64,000 bases of DNA from Verrucomicrobiaceae bacterium (GTDB taxonomy: Bacteria; Pseudomonadota; Gammaproteobacteria; Pseudomonadales; CAMLJR01): positions 123,050-187,049 of the forward strand of contig JAQGNY010000019.1 in NCBI GenBank assembly GCA_028293825.1. The letters run 5' to 3'. Numbering within the stretch: the first letter of the stretch is position 1; every line of letters begins with the position of its first letter. Made by a program: the position numbers and the translations under genes. A model generated the notes under the pieces. The model was not told the DNA's origin. It made no database searches and worked only from the letters and a program-made list of their open reading frames with translations. Below, in pieces: positions 17,623-28,446 of the stretch.

Positions 17623-19104
17623 TTACGATGAACAACTGATTTCCAAATGCTTGCCCCAGTCCGGCGGCGGTGCTGCATAAATTTCGTGTTCCGGTTGCTC
17701 GTCGAATGGTTTTTGCAAAACCGCTAACAGGCGCTGCACTTCCGTGTAATCGCCTTGCTCGGCTTTTTCGATGGCGTTCTGCGCTAAATAATTTCGCAAA
17801 ATAAATTTGGGGTTGCTGCGTTGCATCGCCGCGCGGCGCTCGCTACGCGTTCGTGTTTCGTGCAGCAAACGCTGCCGATAATTATTTGCCCAGACGTCGA
17901 AGCGTGCGCGATCGATGAAATCGTCGCGCAGCGGCGAATGCTCTTCCGCTTCATCGAAGTCACATAATTTGCGCCATGCAATGGTGTAATCGCTGTGATT
18001 GCTTTGCAGCAACTGCAGCCAGCTATTTAATAGGTCGCTGTCTTCGGCGCGCGACTGTTGCAAGCCGAGTTTGGCGAACATCAGGCGCGAATACGTAGCG
18101 ACTAATTCGGCTTCGTACTGCTGCAATACTTCGCGAATAGTATCGTTGTCGAGCAGCGAGCTGAGCGCGTGTGCCAGCGCATTTAAATTCCACAAACCAA
18201 TGCTGGGTTGACGCTCGAAACTATAACGGCCGCCCTGATCCGAATGGTTGCAAATAAAAGTCGGATCGAAATCTTCGAGAAATCCATACGGGCCGTAATC
18301 GAAGGTATCGCCGAGTATCGACATGTTGTCCGTGTTCATCACACCGTGCGCAAATCCCACCGCCTGCCAATGCGCGATCAAACGCGCAGTGCGCAATGTC
18401 GTTTGCAGCAGTAATTCGCGGTAGCGATCTTCACGCTGGATAAAATCGGGATAATGTTGCGCGATGACATAATCGGCCAGCTCGCGCACCAGCTCCGGCT
18501 TATCGTTGTAGTGAAAATGCTCGAAGTGACCGAAGCGTATATGTGTGCGCGCAATGCGCAGAATCGTCGCGCCCTGTTCGACGGTTTCGCGCCGCACCGG
18601 TGTGTCGCTGGCGATGACGCACAGCGCGCGCGTAGTGGGAACGCCGAGCGCGGCCATCGCTTCCGAGCCGAGAAATTCGCGAATGCTCGAGCGCAATACC
18701 GCGCGACCATCGGCGAAACGCGAATACGGCGTCGGCCCAGCGCCTTTTAAATGTAAATCCCAATGCCCGTGTTGTATCGACACAACTTCGCCGAGTAACA
18801 ACCCGCGACCGTCGCCCAACTGTCCCGCGTAATGCCCGAATTGATGACCGGCGTAAACCATTGCTAATGGCTCACTGCCGGGCAAGCGCGCGTTACCGCT
18901 GAAATAACGCGCTAAATCTGCAGGCGTTGCGCTGGCAAAATCGAGATCGATTAATTCGGCAGCGGCAGCGCTGACAGCAACCACGCGCGGATTAATTAAT
19001 GTTGCACCGGGCTGACTTTCGTAATTGTCCGGACGCCGCGTGAAAAAAGCCGGCGACAAGCGCGCGAAGGTGTTATCGAAGTGCAACGAATCGAGAGTTT
19101 TCAT
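17623..19104 (-). CDS. selO: Protein adenylyltransferase SelO (YdiU)
   Basis: A 493-residue pseudokinase-fold enzyme that transfers AMP from ATP to Ser, Thr or Tyr of target proteins and is linked to redox stress. Family blocks are present: YAGHQFGHYAGQLGDGRG, LKGAGPTPYSRFADGRAVLRSS, HGVMNTDNMSILG with the metal-binding Asn, and YGPYGFLEDFDP. The ATG at 19104 begins MKTLDSLHFDNTFARL, the usual start; an ATG ten codons upstream adds an unconserved leader. SelO often ends in a Cys-containing tail, and here the last residues are ISCSS. Confidence 0.93.
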   Translation of the reverse strand: MKTLDSLHFDNTFARLSPAFFTRRPDNYESQPGATLINPRVVAVSAAAAELIDLDFASATPADLARYFSGNARLPGSEPLAMVYAGHQFGHYAGQLGDGRGLLLGEVVSIQHGHWDLHLKGAGPTPYSRFADGRAVLRSSIREFLGSEAMAALGVPTTRALCVIASDTPVRRETVEQGATILRIARTHIRFGHFEHFHYNDKPELVRELADYVIAQHYPDFIQREDRYRELLLQTTLRTARLIAHWQAVGFAHGVMNTDNMSILGDTFDYGPYGFLEDFDPTFICNHSDQGGRYSFERQPSIGLWNLNALAHALSSLLDNDTIREVLQQYEAELVATYSRLMFAKLGLQQSRAEDSDLLNSWLQLLQSNHSDYTIAWRKLCDFDEAEEHSPLRDDFIDRARFDVWANNYRQRLLHETRTRSERRAAMQRSNPKFILRNYLAQNAIEKAEQGDYTEVQRLLAVLQKPFDEQPEHEIYAAPPPDWGKHLEISCSS

Positions 19105-19230
19105 GGGTGCGATTATGCGTCCTGCCGCGTGCAAAGGTCACGCATGGCGAGTGTTCGTTCAATCCGTATACAAACCTTGTACAAATTATGGCTTTTTACA
19201 TAACAGCCTATTTTTGTGCATTATAAATGC

Positions 19231-19259
19231 TTGACTAAATGGGGGTGCCTCACTATATT
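19231..19259 (+). promoter_or_regulatory. Sigma-70 promoter of tRNA-Arg
   Basis: TTGACT, 17 bases, TATATT, followed by a GC-rich discriminator (CGCGCCC) typical of stringently controlled stable-RNA genes. Confidence 0.85.
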
Positions 19260-19270
19260 ACGCGCCCTAC

Positions 19271-19347
19271 GCGCTTGTAGCTCAGTTGGATAGAGTACCT
19301 GGCTACGAACTAGGGGGTCGGGGGTTCGAATCCCTCCAAGCGCACCA
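19271..19347 (+). tRNA. tRNA-Arg(ACG)
   Basis: A complete 77-base cloverleaf with an encoded CCA end. The acceptor stem is GCGCTTG/CAAGCGC, the anticodon stem CCTGG/CTAGG encloses loop CTACGAA with anticodon ACG, and the T loop is TTCGAAT. The A at position 34 would be edited to inosine to read CGU, CGC and CGA codons. Confidence 0.97.
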
Positions 19348-19350
19348 AAT

Positions 19351-19386
19351 AAAAAAGCCCGGTCCATTTGGACCGGGCTTTTTTAT
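19351..19386 (+). terminator. Terminator of tRNA-Arg, bidirectional
   Basis: A long stem of AAAAAGCCCGGTCC with its complement, loop ATTT, then a T run. The A run on the 5' side also makes it usable for arnF on the other strand. Confidence 0.95.
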
Positions 19387-19409
19387 TGCCTGAATTATTA
19401 GTTTTTTTG

Positions 19410-19820
19410 CTACGGCGTCTTTGTTGCGCGCGGCGCTAACAACGCAATTCCAGCAATCGTAAATAACAGCCCCACCACACGCGTTGTGCTCAACGTTTCG
19501 TGAAATACCGGTAATACCAATGCCGCGATATAAACCAGCGGATAGCTGAGGCTGAGCAGCGGATACGCGATGCTCAGCGGCAACTCGCCGAGTGCGCGCA
19601 ACCAAACAAACATCGACGCCAAATAAAATAGCAGGCCGAGCGCAATCGGCAATCCAATCGTCAATAAATTATTTGCCGTTATCGCATCTAGTAGCGCCGT
19701 GAACTCGGGCAGTACGACAGCATTGGTGGCGCCGATCTTCAGCAGCAATTGCGCGATGCTGACCAGCACTACACTGATGCTGACAAACAGCAAACCGGCT
19801 TTCGCATTGTGCGTGGACAT
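19410..19820 (-). CDS. arnF: Ara4N-phosphoundecaprenol flippase subunit ArnF-like
   Basis: A 136-residue membrane protein with four hydrophobic segments, of the small-multidrug-resistance/EamA type. With ArnE it moves undecaprenyl-phosphate-L-Ara4N across the inner membrane. It starts two bases after the arnE stop codon. Assignment as ArnF rather than a generic SMR protein rests on its place as last gene after arnA-arnD-arnE; the sequence itself (LLLKIGA..., PLLSLSYPLVYIAALVLPVF) is consistent. Confidence 0.8.
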   Translation of the reverse strand: MSTHNAKAGLLFVSISVVLVSIAQLLLKIGATNAVVLPEFTALLDAITANNLLTIGLPIALGLLFYLASMFVWLRALGELPLSIAYPLLSLSYPLVYIAALVLPVFHETLSTTRVVGLLFTIAGIALLAPRATKTP

Positions 19821-19822
19821 GT

Positions 19823-20176
19823 TCAACTTTTTCCAATCAGCACAATGCCGATGCACAGCAGCAACGCGCCGATCCATCCGCGCAGTGGCAGGCGCTCGTT
19901 GAATAAAAACGTGGCGGCGAGCGGCACCAATAAATAATTCACGCTGAGCAGCGCGTAAGCTTTGCCGACATCCAGGCGGCTCAGCGCAAACAGCCACGCC
20001 AGCATACCCAGCCCGAGACACAGCAGCGCGAGCCAAAACGTCGGTGCGCGCAAATAAAAACCCAGTGTTGAGATTTCGCTACTTTTATTGCGATGCAAAA
20101 TGGCGACTTGTTTTTGCAGTAGCTGGCTGATGGCGGTGAATAAAATTGTGATGGCAACGGCGAGTGCGGCGTTCAT
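19823..20176 (-). CDS. arnE: Ara4N-phosphoundecaprenol flippase subunit ArnE-like
   Basis: 117 residues with four membrane segments, including LDVGKAYALLSVNYLLVPLAATFLF, the conserved EmrE-like helix. It is predicted to pair with ArnF as a heterodimeric flippase for the Ara4N lipid carrier. It starts eight bases downstream of arnD and ends two bases before arnF. Confidence 0.82.
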   Translation of the reverse strand: MNAALAVAITILFTAISQLLQKQVAILHRNKSSEISTLGFYLRAPTFWLALLCLGLGMLAWLFALSRLDVGKAYALLSVNYLLVPLAATFLFNERLPLRGWIGALLLCIGIVLIGKS

Positions 20177-20184
20177 GGCGCTGA

Positions 20185-21129
20185 CTAACGTTGACGCAAC
20201 GGTTGCGACGAAGTGTGCAGCGCTGCCCGCAGCGATTGTTGCACCGCCTGCCAGCCATCGCGGCCTTCGATCTCTAACGGTTTGATCGTGCCGCGTGCGG
20301 TAATCGGTTGCTCGATCAATTCGCCCAGCGGTTTGAATTGAATACCGCGCAGGCGGGCGGCGCCGAGCAGTTGGTCGAATTGTTCGCGCATCGCAATGCC
20401 TTCGACCTCGGCGTGAATGGTGTAGACATTTAATTGGTCGGGCTTAATTAAGCCGAGCAGATAATCGTTGAAGTTGTCAGCGTTGATATTGTCGCGGCCG
20501 ACGGCTTCATCGTAGGTCGGCAGCGTCACCGGGATTTGCGGCGTTAATACGTTGCCGTCAACGACCGGCCGAAATAACTGCGTACCGCGACAATCGCTGT
20601 TGTATGAAAAATAAAATTTTTCTTTCGCGAGCAATGCCGCATCGTTGCAACGCCAGCCGGCTGCTGCCGAGCACATCGGCGCGGCGCCGAGAATATCGGC
20701 CAATTTGTCGAAGCCGCGTTGCATATGACGCGCGATATCGGCTTCGGAGAAATGATCGATACGCGCCTGCCAAGTGTAGTGATCCCACGCGTGCAAACCG
20801 GTTTCATGACCTGCGCTGTGAGGCATGCGCACAATGTTCGCCAAACGGTTGCCGATAATCGGTCCCGGCCATGCGGTGCCGCGCAACAAAATATCCCAGC
20901 CGTATAAACTCGCGGCATTCGAGCGCAACATTTTTTTCAAAAACGTCGGGCGCAGCAATCGCCATAAATTGCGGCCCATATTGTCGGGACCGACACTCAT
21001 GAAAAAGCTGGCGCGAATGCTGTGCTTTTCCAGTGTTTCCAGCAATGCGGGCACACCGATACGGGTGCCGCGCAACGTATCGACATCGATACGCAACCCA
21101 ACTGGAGTGCTGGCGGGAAGCGTGGTCAT
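20185..21129 (-). CDS. arnD: 4-deoxy-4-formamido-L-Ara-phosphoundecaprenol deformylase
   Basis: A polysaccharide-deacetylase (NodB) family enzyme of 314 residues that removes the formyl group from the lipid-linked sugar at the inner membrane. [32 protein letters not shown] gives the catalytic Asp pair, and [13 protein letters not shown] supplies His metal ligands. The ATG at 21129 overlaps the arnA stop by four bases. An upstream in-frame extension inside arnA is not conserved. Confidence 0.94.
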   Translation of the reverse strand: MTTLPASTPVGLRIDVDTLRGTRIGVPALLETLEKHSIRASFFMSVGPDNMGRNLWRLLRPTFLKKMLRSNAASLYGWDILLRGTAWPGPIIGNRLANIVRMPHSAGHETGLHAWDHYTWQARIDHFSEADIARHMQRGFDKLADILGAAPMCSAAAGWRCNDAALLAKEKFYFSYNSDCRGTQLFRPVVDGNVLTPQIPVTLPTYDEAVGRDNINADNFNDYLLGLIKPDQLNVYTIHAEVEGIAMREQFDQLLGAARLRGIQFKPLGELIEQPITARGTIKPLEIEGRDGWQAVQQSLRAALHTSSQPLRQR

Positions 21130-23141
21130 ACCGGGCTTTCTGTTAAATCGGCAGTGTCGTGGCTGATCGGGTTTTCGCTCAGTGCCGAACGCAGGAAAAA
21201 ATCGAGCGTATTTTCGATGGTGGTTTCCAGCGCCACGGTCGGTTCCCAATCGAGATAGCGTTTCGCATTGCGAATACTCGGCGTGCGATGTTGCACGTCC
21301 TGATAACCCTCGCCGTAAAACGCGCTGCTTTCCAACACTTTGAAGCCGGCGAACGGTGGAAAGCGATCGCGCAGTGGATGCTCGTTGAATTTTTGCAATA
21401 ACAATTCACCGAGCGCGCGAATGCTGGCTTCATTGTTCGGATTGCCGATATTAATAATCTTGCCGTCGCACGCGCCGTTTTTGTTTTCGATGATGCGAAA
21501 CAGCGCTTCGATGCCGTCGCCGATATCGGTGAAGCAGCGTTTCTGTTCGCCGCCATCCATTAATCGAATCGGCGTGCCTTCCACCAAATTCAAAATTAAT
21601 TGCGTGATCGCGCGCGAGCTGCCGACGCGGGCGGAGTCGAGGCTGTCGAGACGCGGTCCCATCCAATTGAACGGACGGAACAGCGTGAATTTCAACCCGC
21701 GCTCGCCGTACGCCCAAATCACGCGGTCGAGTAATTGTTTGCTCGCCGAATAAATCCAGCGCTGTTTATTGATCGGGCCGAGCACCAGCGACGAATTGTC
21801 CTCGTCGAATTCGGCTTCCTGGCACATGCCATACACTTCGGATGTCGACGGGAAAATCACGCGCTTATTAAAACGCACGCAGTCGCGCACGATTTTTAAA
21901 TTCTCTTCGAAGTCGAGCTCGAATACGCGCAGCGGATTGCGTGTGTATTGCAGCGGTGTTGCGATGGCGACTAACGGCAACACAATGTCGCATTTACTGA
22001 TGTGATATTCGATCCACTCGCGGTGAATGCTGATATCGCCTTCGACAAAATGAAAATGAGGTTGATCGAGCAGGCGTTCGATCGCATTGCTCGCGCGGTC
22101 CATGCCATAGACTTCGTAATTGCCGCTGGCGAGCAGGCGCTCAGTTAAATGATTACCAATAAAACCGTTAACGCCGAGAATCAATAAACGTTTGCGTTCG
22201 GTGGCTTTGCGCGAAATCGGTTTCGGCGCCAAGCGCATGCCTTTGACCAGATTTAATTCCTGCGCGAGCTGTTGGCCCGACACGCAAATACCGTTTTCGG
22301 TCTGGCCGATTTTCACAATCAGCGCGCCTTGACCGCAGGCGATGGTTAGCGGATTTTCCGCAAGAATATGGCCGGCTGCTTCCGCGTGTTGGAAGTCGCT
22401 GATATGCGCATCCCAAATAATTAATTTGCGATCGCTGGTGTAAGTGAATGCACCGGGATAGGGCTCGGTCACCGCGCGAATTAAATTGCACACGGTCTGC
22501 GCCGATTCGCTCCAATCGATGGCGCCATCGGCGGGGCTACGGCGGCCGAAATAACTTGAATTACCGTGGTCTTGTACAATGCGCGGCGCCGTGCCGGCCG
22601 CAATCAGCGGCAGCGTTTTTTCCAATAATTGCGCGGCGGTGTTTAATAATTTGCGATGCAGCGACGGCGCGTTGTCGCTGTTGGAAATATTCACCGGAAT
22701 TTGAGCGACGATATCGCCGGCGTCGGCTTTTTCAACCATATGATGCAGCGTCACGCCGGTTTGTTGTTCGCCGTGGACGAGTACCCAATTGAGCGGCGCA
22801 CGCCCGCGATAACGCGGCAGTAGCGAGCCGTGCAAATTGAATGCACCTTTGCTCGCCATGTCGAGAATGATCGAAGGAATCAAATCGCGGTAATAAAACG
22901 AAAAAATAAAATCGGGCGCCATCGCTTCGATTTGCGCGCGCCACAACGGATGGTCGAGGTGATCGGGAACGTACGAAGGAATATTGTGCTCGGCGCACAG
23001 GCGCGCGACCGATTCGAAATACACACGCTCGTGCGGATTGTCGTGATGCGTGAATACCGCGCTGATTTCGAAGCCCGCTGCCAACAATGCTTTAATGCCC
23101 GTGCAGCCAAAGTCATGGTAGGCGAATACCACAGTTTTCAT
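21126..23141 (-). CDS. arnA: Bifunctional UDP-Ara4N formyltransferase / UDP-GlcA decarboxylase
   Basis: A 671-residue two-domain enzyme. The N-terminal formyltransferase has Asn102, His104 ([13 protein letters not shown]) and Asp140 (VEKADAGDI) at exactly the E. coli numbers. The C-terminal domain is a short-chain decarboxylase with NAD site [18 protein letters not shown] and YSASKQ. It oxidises UDP-GlcA to the 4-keto sugar and formylates UDP-Ara4N. The ATG at 23141 ([13 protein letters not shown]) is the family start. It heads the minus arm arnA-D-E-F and is 244 bases from the divergent arnB. Confidence 0.97.
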   Translation of the reverse strand: MKTVVFAYHDFGCTGIKALLAAGFEISAVFTHHDNPHERVYFESVARLCAEHNIPSYVPDHLDHPLWRAQIEAMAPDFIFSFYYRDLIPSIILDMASKGAFNLHGSLLPRYRGRAPLNWVLVHGEQQTGVTLHHMVEKADAGDIVAQIPVNISNSDNAPSLHRKLLNTAAQLLEKTLPLIAAGTAPRIVQDHGNSSYFGRRSPADGAIDWSESAQTVCNLIRAVTEPYPGAFTYTSDRKLIIWDAHISDFQHAEAAGHILAENPLTIACGQGALIVKIGQTENGICVSGQQLAQELNLVKGMRLAPKPISRKATERKRLLILGVNGFIGNHLTERLLASGNYEVYGMDRASNAIERLLDQPHFHFVEGDISIHREWIEYHISKCDIVLPLVAIATPLQYTRNPLRVFELDFEENLKIVRDCVRFNKRVIFPSTSEVYGMCQEAEFDEDNSSLVLGPINKQRWIYSASKQLLDRVIWAYGERGLKFTLFRPFNWMGPRLDSLDSARVGSSRAITQLILNLVEGTPIRLMDGGEQKRCFTDIGDGIEALFRIIENKNGACDGKIINIGNPNNEASIRALGELLLQKFNEHPLRDRFPPFAGFKVLESSAFYGEGYQDVQHRTPSIRNAKRYLDWEPTVALETTIENTLDFFLRSALSENPISHDTADLTESPV

Positions 23142-23385
23142 ACGACAGATCCCGAGTGAGTTTTTTAGCCCGATTGAATTTTTAGAAGAGGGCGGAGAAC
23201 CGCATATTATCATCAATACAGATGACGGATTGCTGACGTAGATTGCTGCTGTCAGCTTAGCCGAAAATAAACGGCGCAAACGCGCGAAATCAATTCCGGC
23301 GCCGCCTTGATACCGATAAACTGACGCGCTTACAGATCCGCGCCGGCACGCGGGCCGCACCTAAATTCGCTGGGATATGGCATCG

Positions 23386-24540
23386 ATGACCGACTCTTTT
23401 TTACCGTTCTGCCGGCCGCAGATTACGCAAGGCGATATCGATGCGGTCGTCGATGTATTGCGGTCGGGTTGGATTACCACCGGCGCAAAAACCGCAGCAC
23501 TCGAACAGGCTTTTTGCGAATTGACCGGCGCCCAGCATGCCGTTGCGGTGTCATCGGCAACTGCCGCATTGCATTTGTATTTGGTGGCGCAGGGTATCGG
23601 TGTCGGTGATGAAGTAATTACGCCGTCACTGACCTGGGTATCGACCGTCAATTTAATTACGTTGGTTGGCGCGACTCCGGTATTCGTCGATATCGATCGC
23701 GATAATTTAATGGTGAGCGCCGCTGCCATCGAACGCGCCATTACGCCGCGCACCAAATTGATTATCCCGGTACATTTCGCCGGCGCGCCGCTCGATCTCG
23801 ATCCGATTCGCGCGCTGGCGGCGCAACACAACATTGCATTGCTCGAAGATACCGCGCATGCGCTCGGCACACTGTATAAAGAAATTCCGATCGGTCGGGG
23901 CGCGGACAGTATGTTCTCGTTGCAGGCGATTAAAAATGTAACGTCAGCGGAAGGCGGTGTGTTTGTCACCGATAACGAAGCGTTGGCTGCGCATATGCGC
24001 CGGTTACGGTTTCACGGCCTCGGTGTCGATGCCTACGATCGGCAGAGTCAGGGGCGCAATCCGCAGGCCGAAGTGATCGAGCCTGGCTTTAAATACAATC
24101 TCGCCGATATGTGTTCGGCGCTGGCACTAAATCAATTGCAGCGCCTGCCGGAAATTAATGCGCGCCGCGCTGAATTAGCTGCGCATTATTTAAAGTTATT
24201 GGACGGTTTCTCGCAGGTAACGCCGTTGGTACCGCCGAGCTGGGCGCATCGCCATGCCTGGCATTTATTCGTCGTGCGTATCGAAGGCGACGACGCACCG
24301 ACGACGCGCAATCAATTTATCGAAGCGATGAAAGCGCGTGGCATTGCCTGCGGTATTCATTTTCGCGCGGTGCACGCACAAAAATATTATCGCGAGCAAC
24401 ACACCGGCGCGCCGTTGCAATTGCCGAATACCGATTGGAATTCGGCGCGCATCTGTTCGCTGCCGTTATTCCCCGACATGAGTTTCGCCGATGTCGAACG
24501 TGTGGTCGCCACCATGCGCAGTGTTTTAACTCCGGAGTAG
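23386..24540 (+). CDS. arnB: UDP-4-keto-Ara aminotransferase
   Basis: A 384-residue PLP enzyme of the DegT/DnrJ/EryC1 family that makes UDP-L-Ara4N using glutamate. [34 protein letters not shown] and the PLP Lys183 in [14 protein letters not shown] are clear. Starting at 23386 gives [11 protein letters not shown], which lines up with the E. coli start; an ATG three codons earlier has its GGGA too close. It heads the plus arm arnB-C-T. Confidence 0.95.
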   Translation: MTDSFLPFCRPQITQGDIDAVVDVLRSGWITTGAKTAALEQAFCELTGAQHAVAVSSATAALHLYLVAQGIGVGDEVITPSLTWVSTVNLITLVGATPVFVDIDRDNLMVSAAAIERAITPRTKLIIPVHFAGAPLDLDPIRALAAQHNIALLEDTAHALGTLYKEIPIGRGADSMFSLQAIKNVTSAEGGVFVTDNEALAAHMRRLRFHGLGVDAYDRQSQGRNPQAEVIEPGFKYNLADMCSALALNQLQRLPEINARRAELAAHYLKLLDGFSQVTPLVPPSWAHRHAWHLFVVRIEGDDAPTTRNQFIEAMKARGIACGIHFRAVHAQKYYREQHTGAPLQLPNTDWNSARICSLPLFPDMSFADVERVVATMRSVLTPE

Positions 24541-24549
24541 TAACGCCAC

Positions 24550-25515
24550 ATGCAACCGTACGCCATAAAATTCTTATCCGTCGTGATTCCGGTTTACAAC
24601 GAGCAGGATAATTTGCCGACGCTGCTCGAACGCTGCAAAAAAGTGATCGAGCAATTGCCCGTGCCGGCGGAAGTGATTTTGGTCGACGATGGCAGCCGCG
24701 ATAATTCCGCGCGGATGATTCGCGCCGCCGCGCGCGAAGACGGTCCGTTTGTCGCAGTAATTCTGAACCGCAATTACGGTCAACACGCGGCGGTCATGGC
24801 GGGTTTTTCGCGCGTGCGCGGCGATCTCGTCATCACGTTGGATGCCGATCTGCAAAATCCGCCCGAAGAAATTCCCAACCTGATGCGCGAAGCCGAAAAA
24901 GGTTTCGAGGTGGTCGGCACGATTCGGATGATGCGTAAGGACAGTTTTTTTCGGCGCTTTGCCTCACGCATTATCAACAACATCGTGCGCAAGGTCACCG
25001 GCGTGCACATGACCGATTACGGCTGCATGTTGCGCGCCTATCGCCGTCATGTTGTCGACACCATGCTGGCCTGCAATGAGCGCAGCACATTTATTCCGAT
25101 GCTGGCCAATTCGTTTGCGCGCTATACCACCGAAATTTCGGTTAAGCACGAAGAGCGCGGTGCCGGCGATTCCAAATACAGCCTGCTGAAATTAATTAAT
25201 CTGCAGTTCGATTTGCTCACGTCGATGTCGACGGCGCCATTGCGGCTGCTGACTTTTCTGGGTGTGATCATCGCCACCGCCGGCACTTTATTTGCGGTTG
25301 CGCTATTGGTGATGCGCGTTATTTACGGCGCCGCGTGGGGCGTCGAAGGCGTGTTTCCGTTGTTCGCCATTTTGTTTATTTTCGTCGGTGCGCAATTCAT
25401 GGGCATCGGCCTGGTCGGTGAATATATCGGCCGCATTTATTACGACGTGCGCGCTCGCCCGCGTTTCATTATCGAAGAAGTGGTCGGCCAGCCGACTGCG
25501 GAAACGCTTCCCTAA
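24550..25515 (+). CDS. arnC: Undecaprenyl-phosphate Ara4N-formyl transferase
   Basis: A 321-residue GT2 glycosyltransferase. The catalytic part has [25 protein letters not shown] and [15 protein letters not shown] (D-x-D). Two membrane helices follow near 230-300, with the tail [21 protein letters not shown] typical of ArnC. It transfers the formylated amino sugar to undecaprenyl phosphate. It begins nine bases after arnB. Confidence 0.94.
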   Translation: MQPYAIKFLSVVIPVYNEQDNLPTLLERCKKVIEQLPVPAEVILVDDGSRDNSARMIRAAAREDGPFVAVILNRNYGQHAAVMAGFSRVRGDLVITLDADLQNPPEEIPNLMREAEKGFEVVGTIRMMRKDSFFRRFASRIINNIVRKVTGVHMTDYGCMLRAYRRHVVDTMLACNERSTFIPMLANSFARYTTEISVKHEERGAGDSKYSLLKLINLQFDLLTSMSTAPLRLLTFLGVIIATAGTLFAVALLVMRVIYGAAWGVEGVFPLFAILFIFVGAQFMGIGLVGEYIGRIYYDVRARPRFIIEEVVGQPTAETLP

Positions 25516-25528
25516 ACTGGATCGCACC

Positions 25529-26971
25529 GTGCCCGATTTTATTTCTCGCTTACTGAGCAAGCCGTATTTATTGCTGTTGTGTTTATCGGTTTTTGTGCTC
25601 GCCATCGGCATCAATACCTATTCGCTGCGCGGCTCCACCGAATCGCGCGAAGCGGGTGTGGCGGCGGAAATGTTACAAGACCATGAATTTTTGGTGCCGC
25701 AATTAAACGGCGAGGAATTTCTGGAAAAGCCGCCGCTCAGTTATTGGCTGCAAGCCGCGTCGATGCGCGTGTTTGGATATACCGCCGCGGCCGCGCGCGC
25801 GCCGTCGGTAATCGCAGGCATCGCGACCTTAATGCTGTTATTTTTCAGCGTTAAACGCATTACGCAATCGACGCAAAAAGCGTGGCTGGCCGCGTTATTT
25901 TTAATGACGATGGCTTCGTTCTGGATGAACTCGCGCATGGCCGGTCAGGATATTTTGCTCGCGTTCGGCATTGCCGTGGCGTTGGTCGGATTTTGGTTCA
26001 CGCGCGCAACGTCGGCATTGGCGGCGGGATGGCTGACGTATGCATTCGGAATTTTTATCGCGACGTTTACTAAAGGTGTAATTGGCCTGGCGATACCCGG
26101 CAGTGTGTTGTTCGCGTATTTATTATTGGAAGCGATATGGTTCGATCGCCGTTTAGTGATTGGCAATTGGTTGCGTCCGGCGGTTTTTGCCGTGCTCGGT
26201 TTGCTGCCGCTGGCGGTGTGGCTGTACGCGCTGTATCGCACGCATGGCGCCGACTATGTCAGCGAAGTGGTGTTGACGAATAGCGTCGATCGTTTTGCCG
26301 GCGATTATCAGCGCGGTGCGCACGCCGAACCGTTTTATTACTACCTGAAAAAATTACCGGAAACTTTCGCGCCGTGGACGGTGTTGGTGTTGATTGCGTT
26401 GTGGCAATTGCGCGCGCAATTTCGAAGCAATAAAAATTTACTGCTGGTGCTGTGCTGGTTGTTGGCGCCGTATATTTTGCTGTCATTTTCGGCGGGCAAA
26501 CGGCCCACATATTTGCTCGGTATTTATCCGGCGGCGGCAATTCTTTGTGCATTATTTATCGGCAATTTACAGACGCTGCAGCTGCGTTGGCGGCGCGCCG
26601 GCGCTGCATTAATCGGCGTGTTATTGCTGGCCTATTCTCTGTACGGCGCGGTCGGATTGGCGCGGCATAAAGACAGCGATTCGTTCGATACGACTTTCGC
26701 GCAATTGGTGCAGCTCGAGCGCGACGGCCATGCAATTATTTTATTTGCGCCGACCGAGCGCGTATCCGGTGCAGCGCGTTTTTATATGCAACACGCGGTT
26801 CCTGAGATGAGCGATGAGGCAACGATGAATGCGATGCTAAGCAGCAATCCGGCGCTGGTTATTTTTCTGCAGCAGGAAGATTTACCGCGACTGCGCGATT
26901 ATCGTGTGCTCGGTGAGATTTCGCACGGCAAACGCGGCTACGCGATTGTTGCAAGCGCCAGCATGTTATAA
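25529..26971 (+). CDS. arnT: Lipid A Ara4N transferase ArnT-like (GT83)
   Basis: A 480-residue integral membrane glycosyltransferase of the PMT/ArnT type, with about a dozen hydrophobic segments. The N-terminal periplasmic loop motif is present as TESREAGVAAEMLQDHEF and EEFLEKPPLSYW. It would move Ara4N from the lipid carrier to lipid A phosphates. I chose GTG at 25529 (VPDFISRLLSKPY), 13 bases after arnC; the open frame runs back into arnC without a better start. It is shorter than E. coli ArnT (550), chiefly in the C-terminal periplasmic part. Confidence 0.85.
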   Translation: MPDFISRLLSKPYLLLLCLSVFVLAIGINTYSLRGSTESREAGVAAEMLQDHEFLVPQLNGEEFLEKPPLSYWLQAASMRVFGYTAAAARAPSVIAGIATLMLLFFSVKRITQSTQKAWLAALFLMTMASFWMNSRMAGQDILLAFGIAVALVGFWFTRATSALAAGWLTYAFGIFIATFTKGVIGLAIPGSVLFAYLLLEAIWFDRRLVIGNWLRPAVFAVLGLLPLAVWLYALYRTHGADYVSEVVLTNSVDRFAGDYQRGAHAEPFYYYLKKLPETFAPWTVLVLIALWQLRAQFRSNKNLLLVLCWLLAPYILLSFSAGKRPTYLLGIYPAAAILCALFIGNLQTLQLRWRRAGAALIGVLLLAYSLYGAVGLARHKDSDSFDTTFAQLVQLERDGHAIILFAPTERVSGAARFYMQHAVPEMSDEATMNAMLSSNPALVIFLQQEDLPRLRDYRVLGEISHGKRGYAIVASASML

Positions 26972-27024
26972 GGATTTTTTTGCGACGGCAGCGGTGATTA
27001 ATCGCAGTCGGCTGCCACGTTAAC

Positions 27025-28446
27025 TCAGGCCGATGGCAGCTGGATGTCGATTCGCAAGCCGCCCTGATCGCCCGCACCCAAGAACTCCATATTGCCTTTG
27101 TGCAGCCGCACGATTTCTCGCCCAATCGCCAAGCCTAGGCCGCAGCCATTATGGTTGCTGCTATCGGCGCGAAAAAATGCGGTGCCGAGTTTTTCCAATT
27201 CATCGGCGGGCACGCCCGGCCCATTGTCGATCAGACTTATTTGCACCGTTTCATTGTGCTGTTGCGCGAGCATTTTTACGTGGCCGCCGCGCTGCACGTA
27301 ACGAATTTCGTTATCGAGCAAATTGGAAAATAACTCTTCCAGCAAAATTCGATTGCCGAAAATACGGCACGGCTTGGTATCGAATTCCAATTCGATGCCG
27401 GCACTTTCAGCGGCGAGCACGCAGCGCGGCAACACCGCGCGCAGAATTTCTTCCAGCGTCAGCGTTTCGGTAGTTTGCGGAATTTGATCGGTATGTTCGA
27501 GCCGTGCCAGCGACAACAATTGATTGGCGAGGTGACTGGCGCGTTGTGTCGTCGCATACATTTGCGCGAGTGTGGCGTGCGTATCGGTCGGTGGGATTTT
27601 CAACGCCACTTCAAATTGCGCACTCAGCGCGGCCAGCGGCGTGCGTAATTGATGCGCGGCATCGGCGATAAAATGGCGGTGCGCCAGCAGCGATAGCTCG
27701 AGTCGCTCCAGCAGAGAATTGATATTGTCGACGATCGGGCGCAATTCATGCGGCGCCTGCGCGGTGGTCAATGCAGTGAGGTTAGCGGAGGAGCGCAAAC
27801 TGATCGCGGCGCTGAGTGCGGCGATAGGTTTGAGACCGCGGCGTACGCCGATATAAACGCCGCTCAATGCGACTGCGGTCAGCAGAATTCCTAAAAAAAA
27901 TACGCTGGCAAAAATGCTGCGCTGAATACCGTTCAACGCGCCGGCCGTTTGTGCAACGGTGACATACAGAGGATGGCCCGCAACCGTTGCCACCAATTGC
28001 ACGAAGCGCTGATTGCGCCCGCGAAAATGCGCGGCGGCAAATTTATACGAGCGATCTTTTTGGCTAGCAAAGAAATCGGCTTCGATCTGCTGATCGAGCT
28101 CAAGCAAATCTTCGTCGCCGCCGATTAATCCCTGTTGCGGATTCCACAAGACGTAGCTGATGCGATCGCGATTGGCGGTGCGCACCATTTCCTGCGCTGC
28201 CGGTGGCAAATCCAACACCAAGCGGCCATCGCGTACTTCGACTGCGCGTTGCAGATCGTGCGCAACGTCGAGCAAATTCATATCGAACACATCGCGTACG
28301 CGATGCACGGCGACGAAGTAAGTCAGCGCGGTGCCGATTAATAAAGTGGGTAACAGGATCAGCGTGAGGTGATGCAGCAGCGTTCCGCGCAGGCTGTTGT
28401 TAATACTTTGACCATCGCGCGTGGGTGCTGCGGTTTTAACTGCCAT
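27025..28446 (-). CDS. Sensor histidine kinase, QseC/PmrB type
   Basis: A 473-residue inner-membrane kinase. TM1 lies around 24-46 and TM2 around 175-200, enclosing a 2CSK_N-type periplasmic sensor. HAMP-like residues are followed by FIADAAHQLRTPLAAL (phospho-His), NLLDNEIRYV (an N box where Ala is replaced by Glu), DNGPGVP and GCGLGLAIGREIV. It overlaps the regulator gene upstream by 11 bases and is convergent with arnT. Position suggests control of the arn genes, which is inference. The start at 28446 (ATG) is preferred over an in-frame GTG at 28458. Confidence 0.88.
   Translation of the reverse strand: MAVKTAAPTRDGQSINNSLRGTLLHHLTLILLPTLLIGTALTYFVAVHRVRDVFDMNLLDVAHDLQRAVEVRDGRLVLDLPPAAQEMVRTANRDRISYVLWNPQQGLIGGDEDLLELDQQIEADFFASQKDRSYKFAAAHFRGRNQRFVQLVATVAGHPLYVTVAQTAGALNGIQRSIFASVFFLGILLTAVALSGVYIGVRRGLKPIAALSAAISLRSSANLTALTTAQAPHELRPIVDNINSLLERLELSLLAHRHFIADAAHQLRTPLAALSAQFEVALKIPPTDTHATLAQMYATTQRASHLANQLLSLARLEHTDQIPQTTETLTLEEILRAVLPRCVLAAESAGIELEFDTKPCRIFGNRILLEELFSNLLDNEIRYVQRGGHVKMLAQQHNETVQISLIDNGPGVPADELEKLGTAFFRADSSNHNGCGLGLAIGREIVRLHKGNMEFLGAGDQGGLRIDIQLPSA

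Noticed and set aside
19303..19605. Minus-strand ORF containing CAWRDSNPRPPSS
   Set aside because: This is the well-known false protein made by reading a tRNA gene antisense; it covers the tRNA-Arg and the arnF gene in another frame.
26987..27016. GGCAGC/GCTGCC inverted repeat between arnT and the kinase gene
   Set aside because: The T run lies on the wrong side for both strands, so it is not supported as a terminator.
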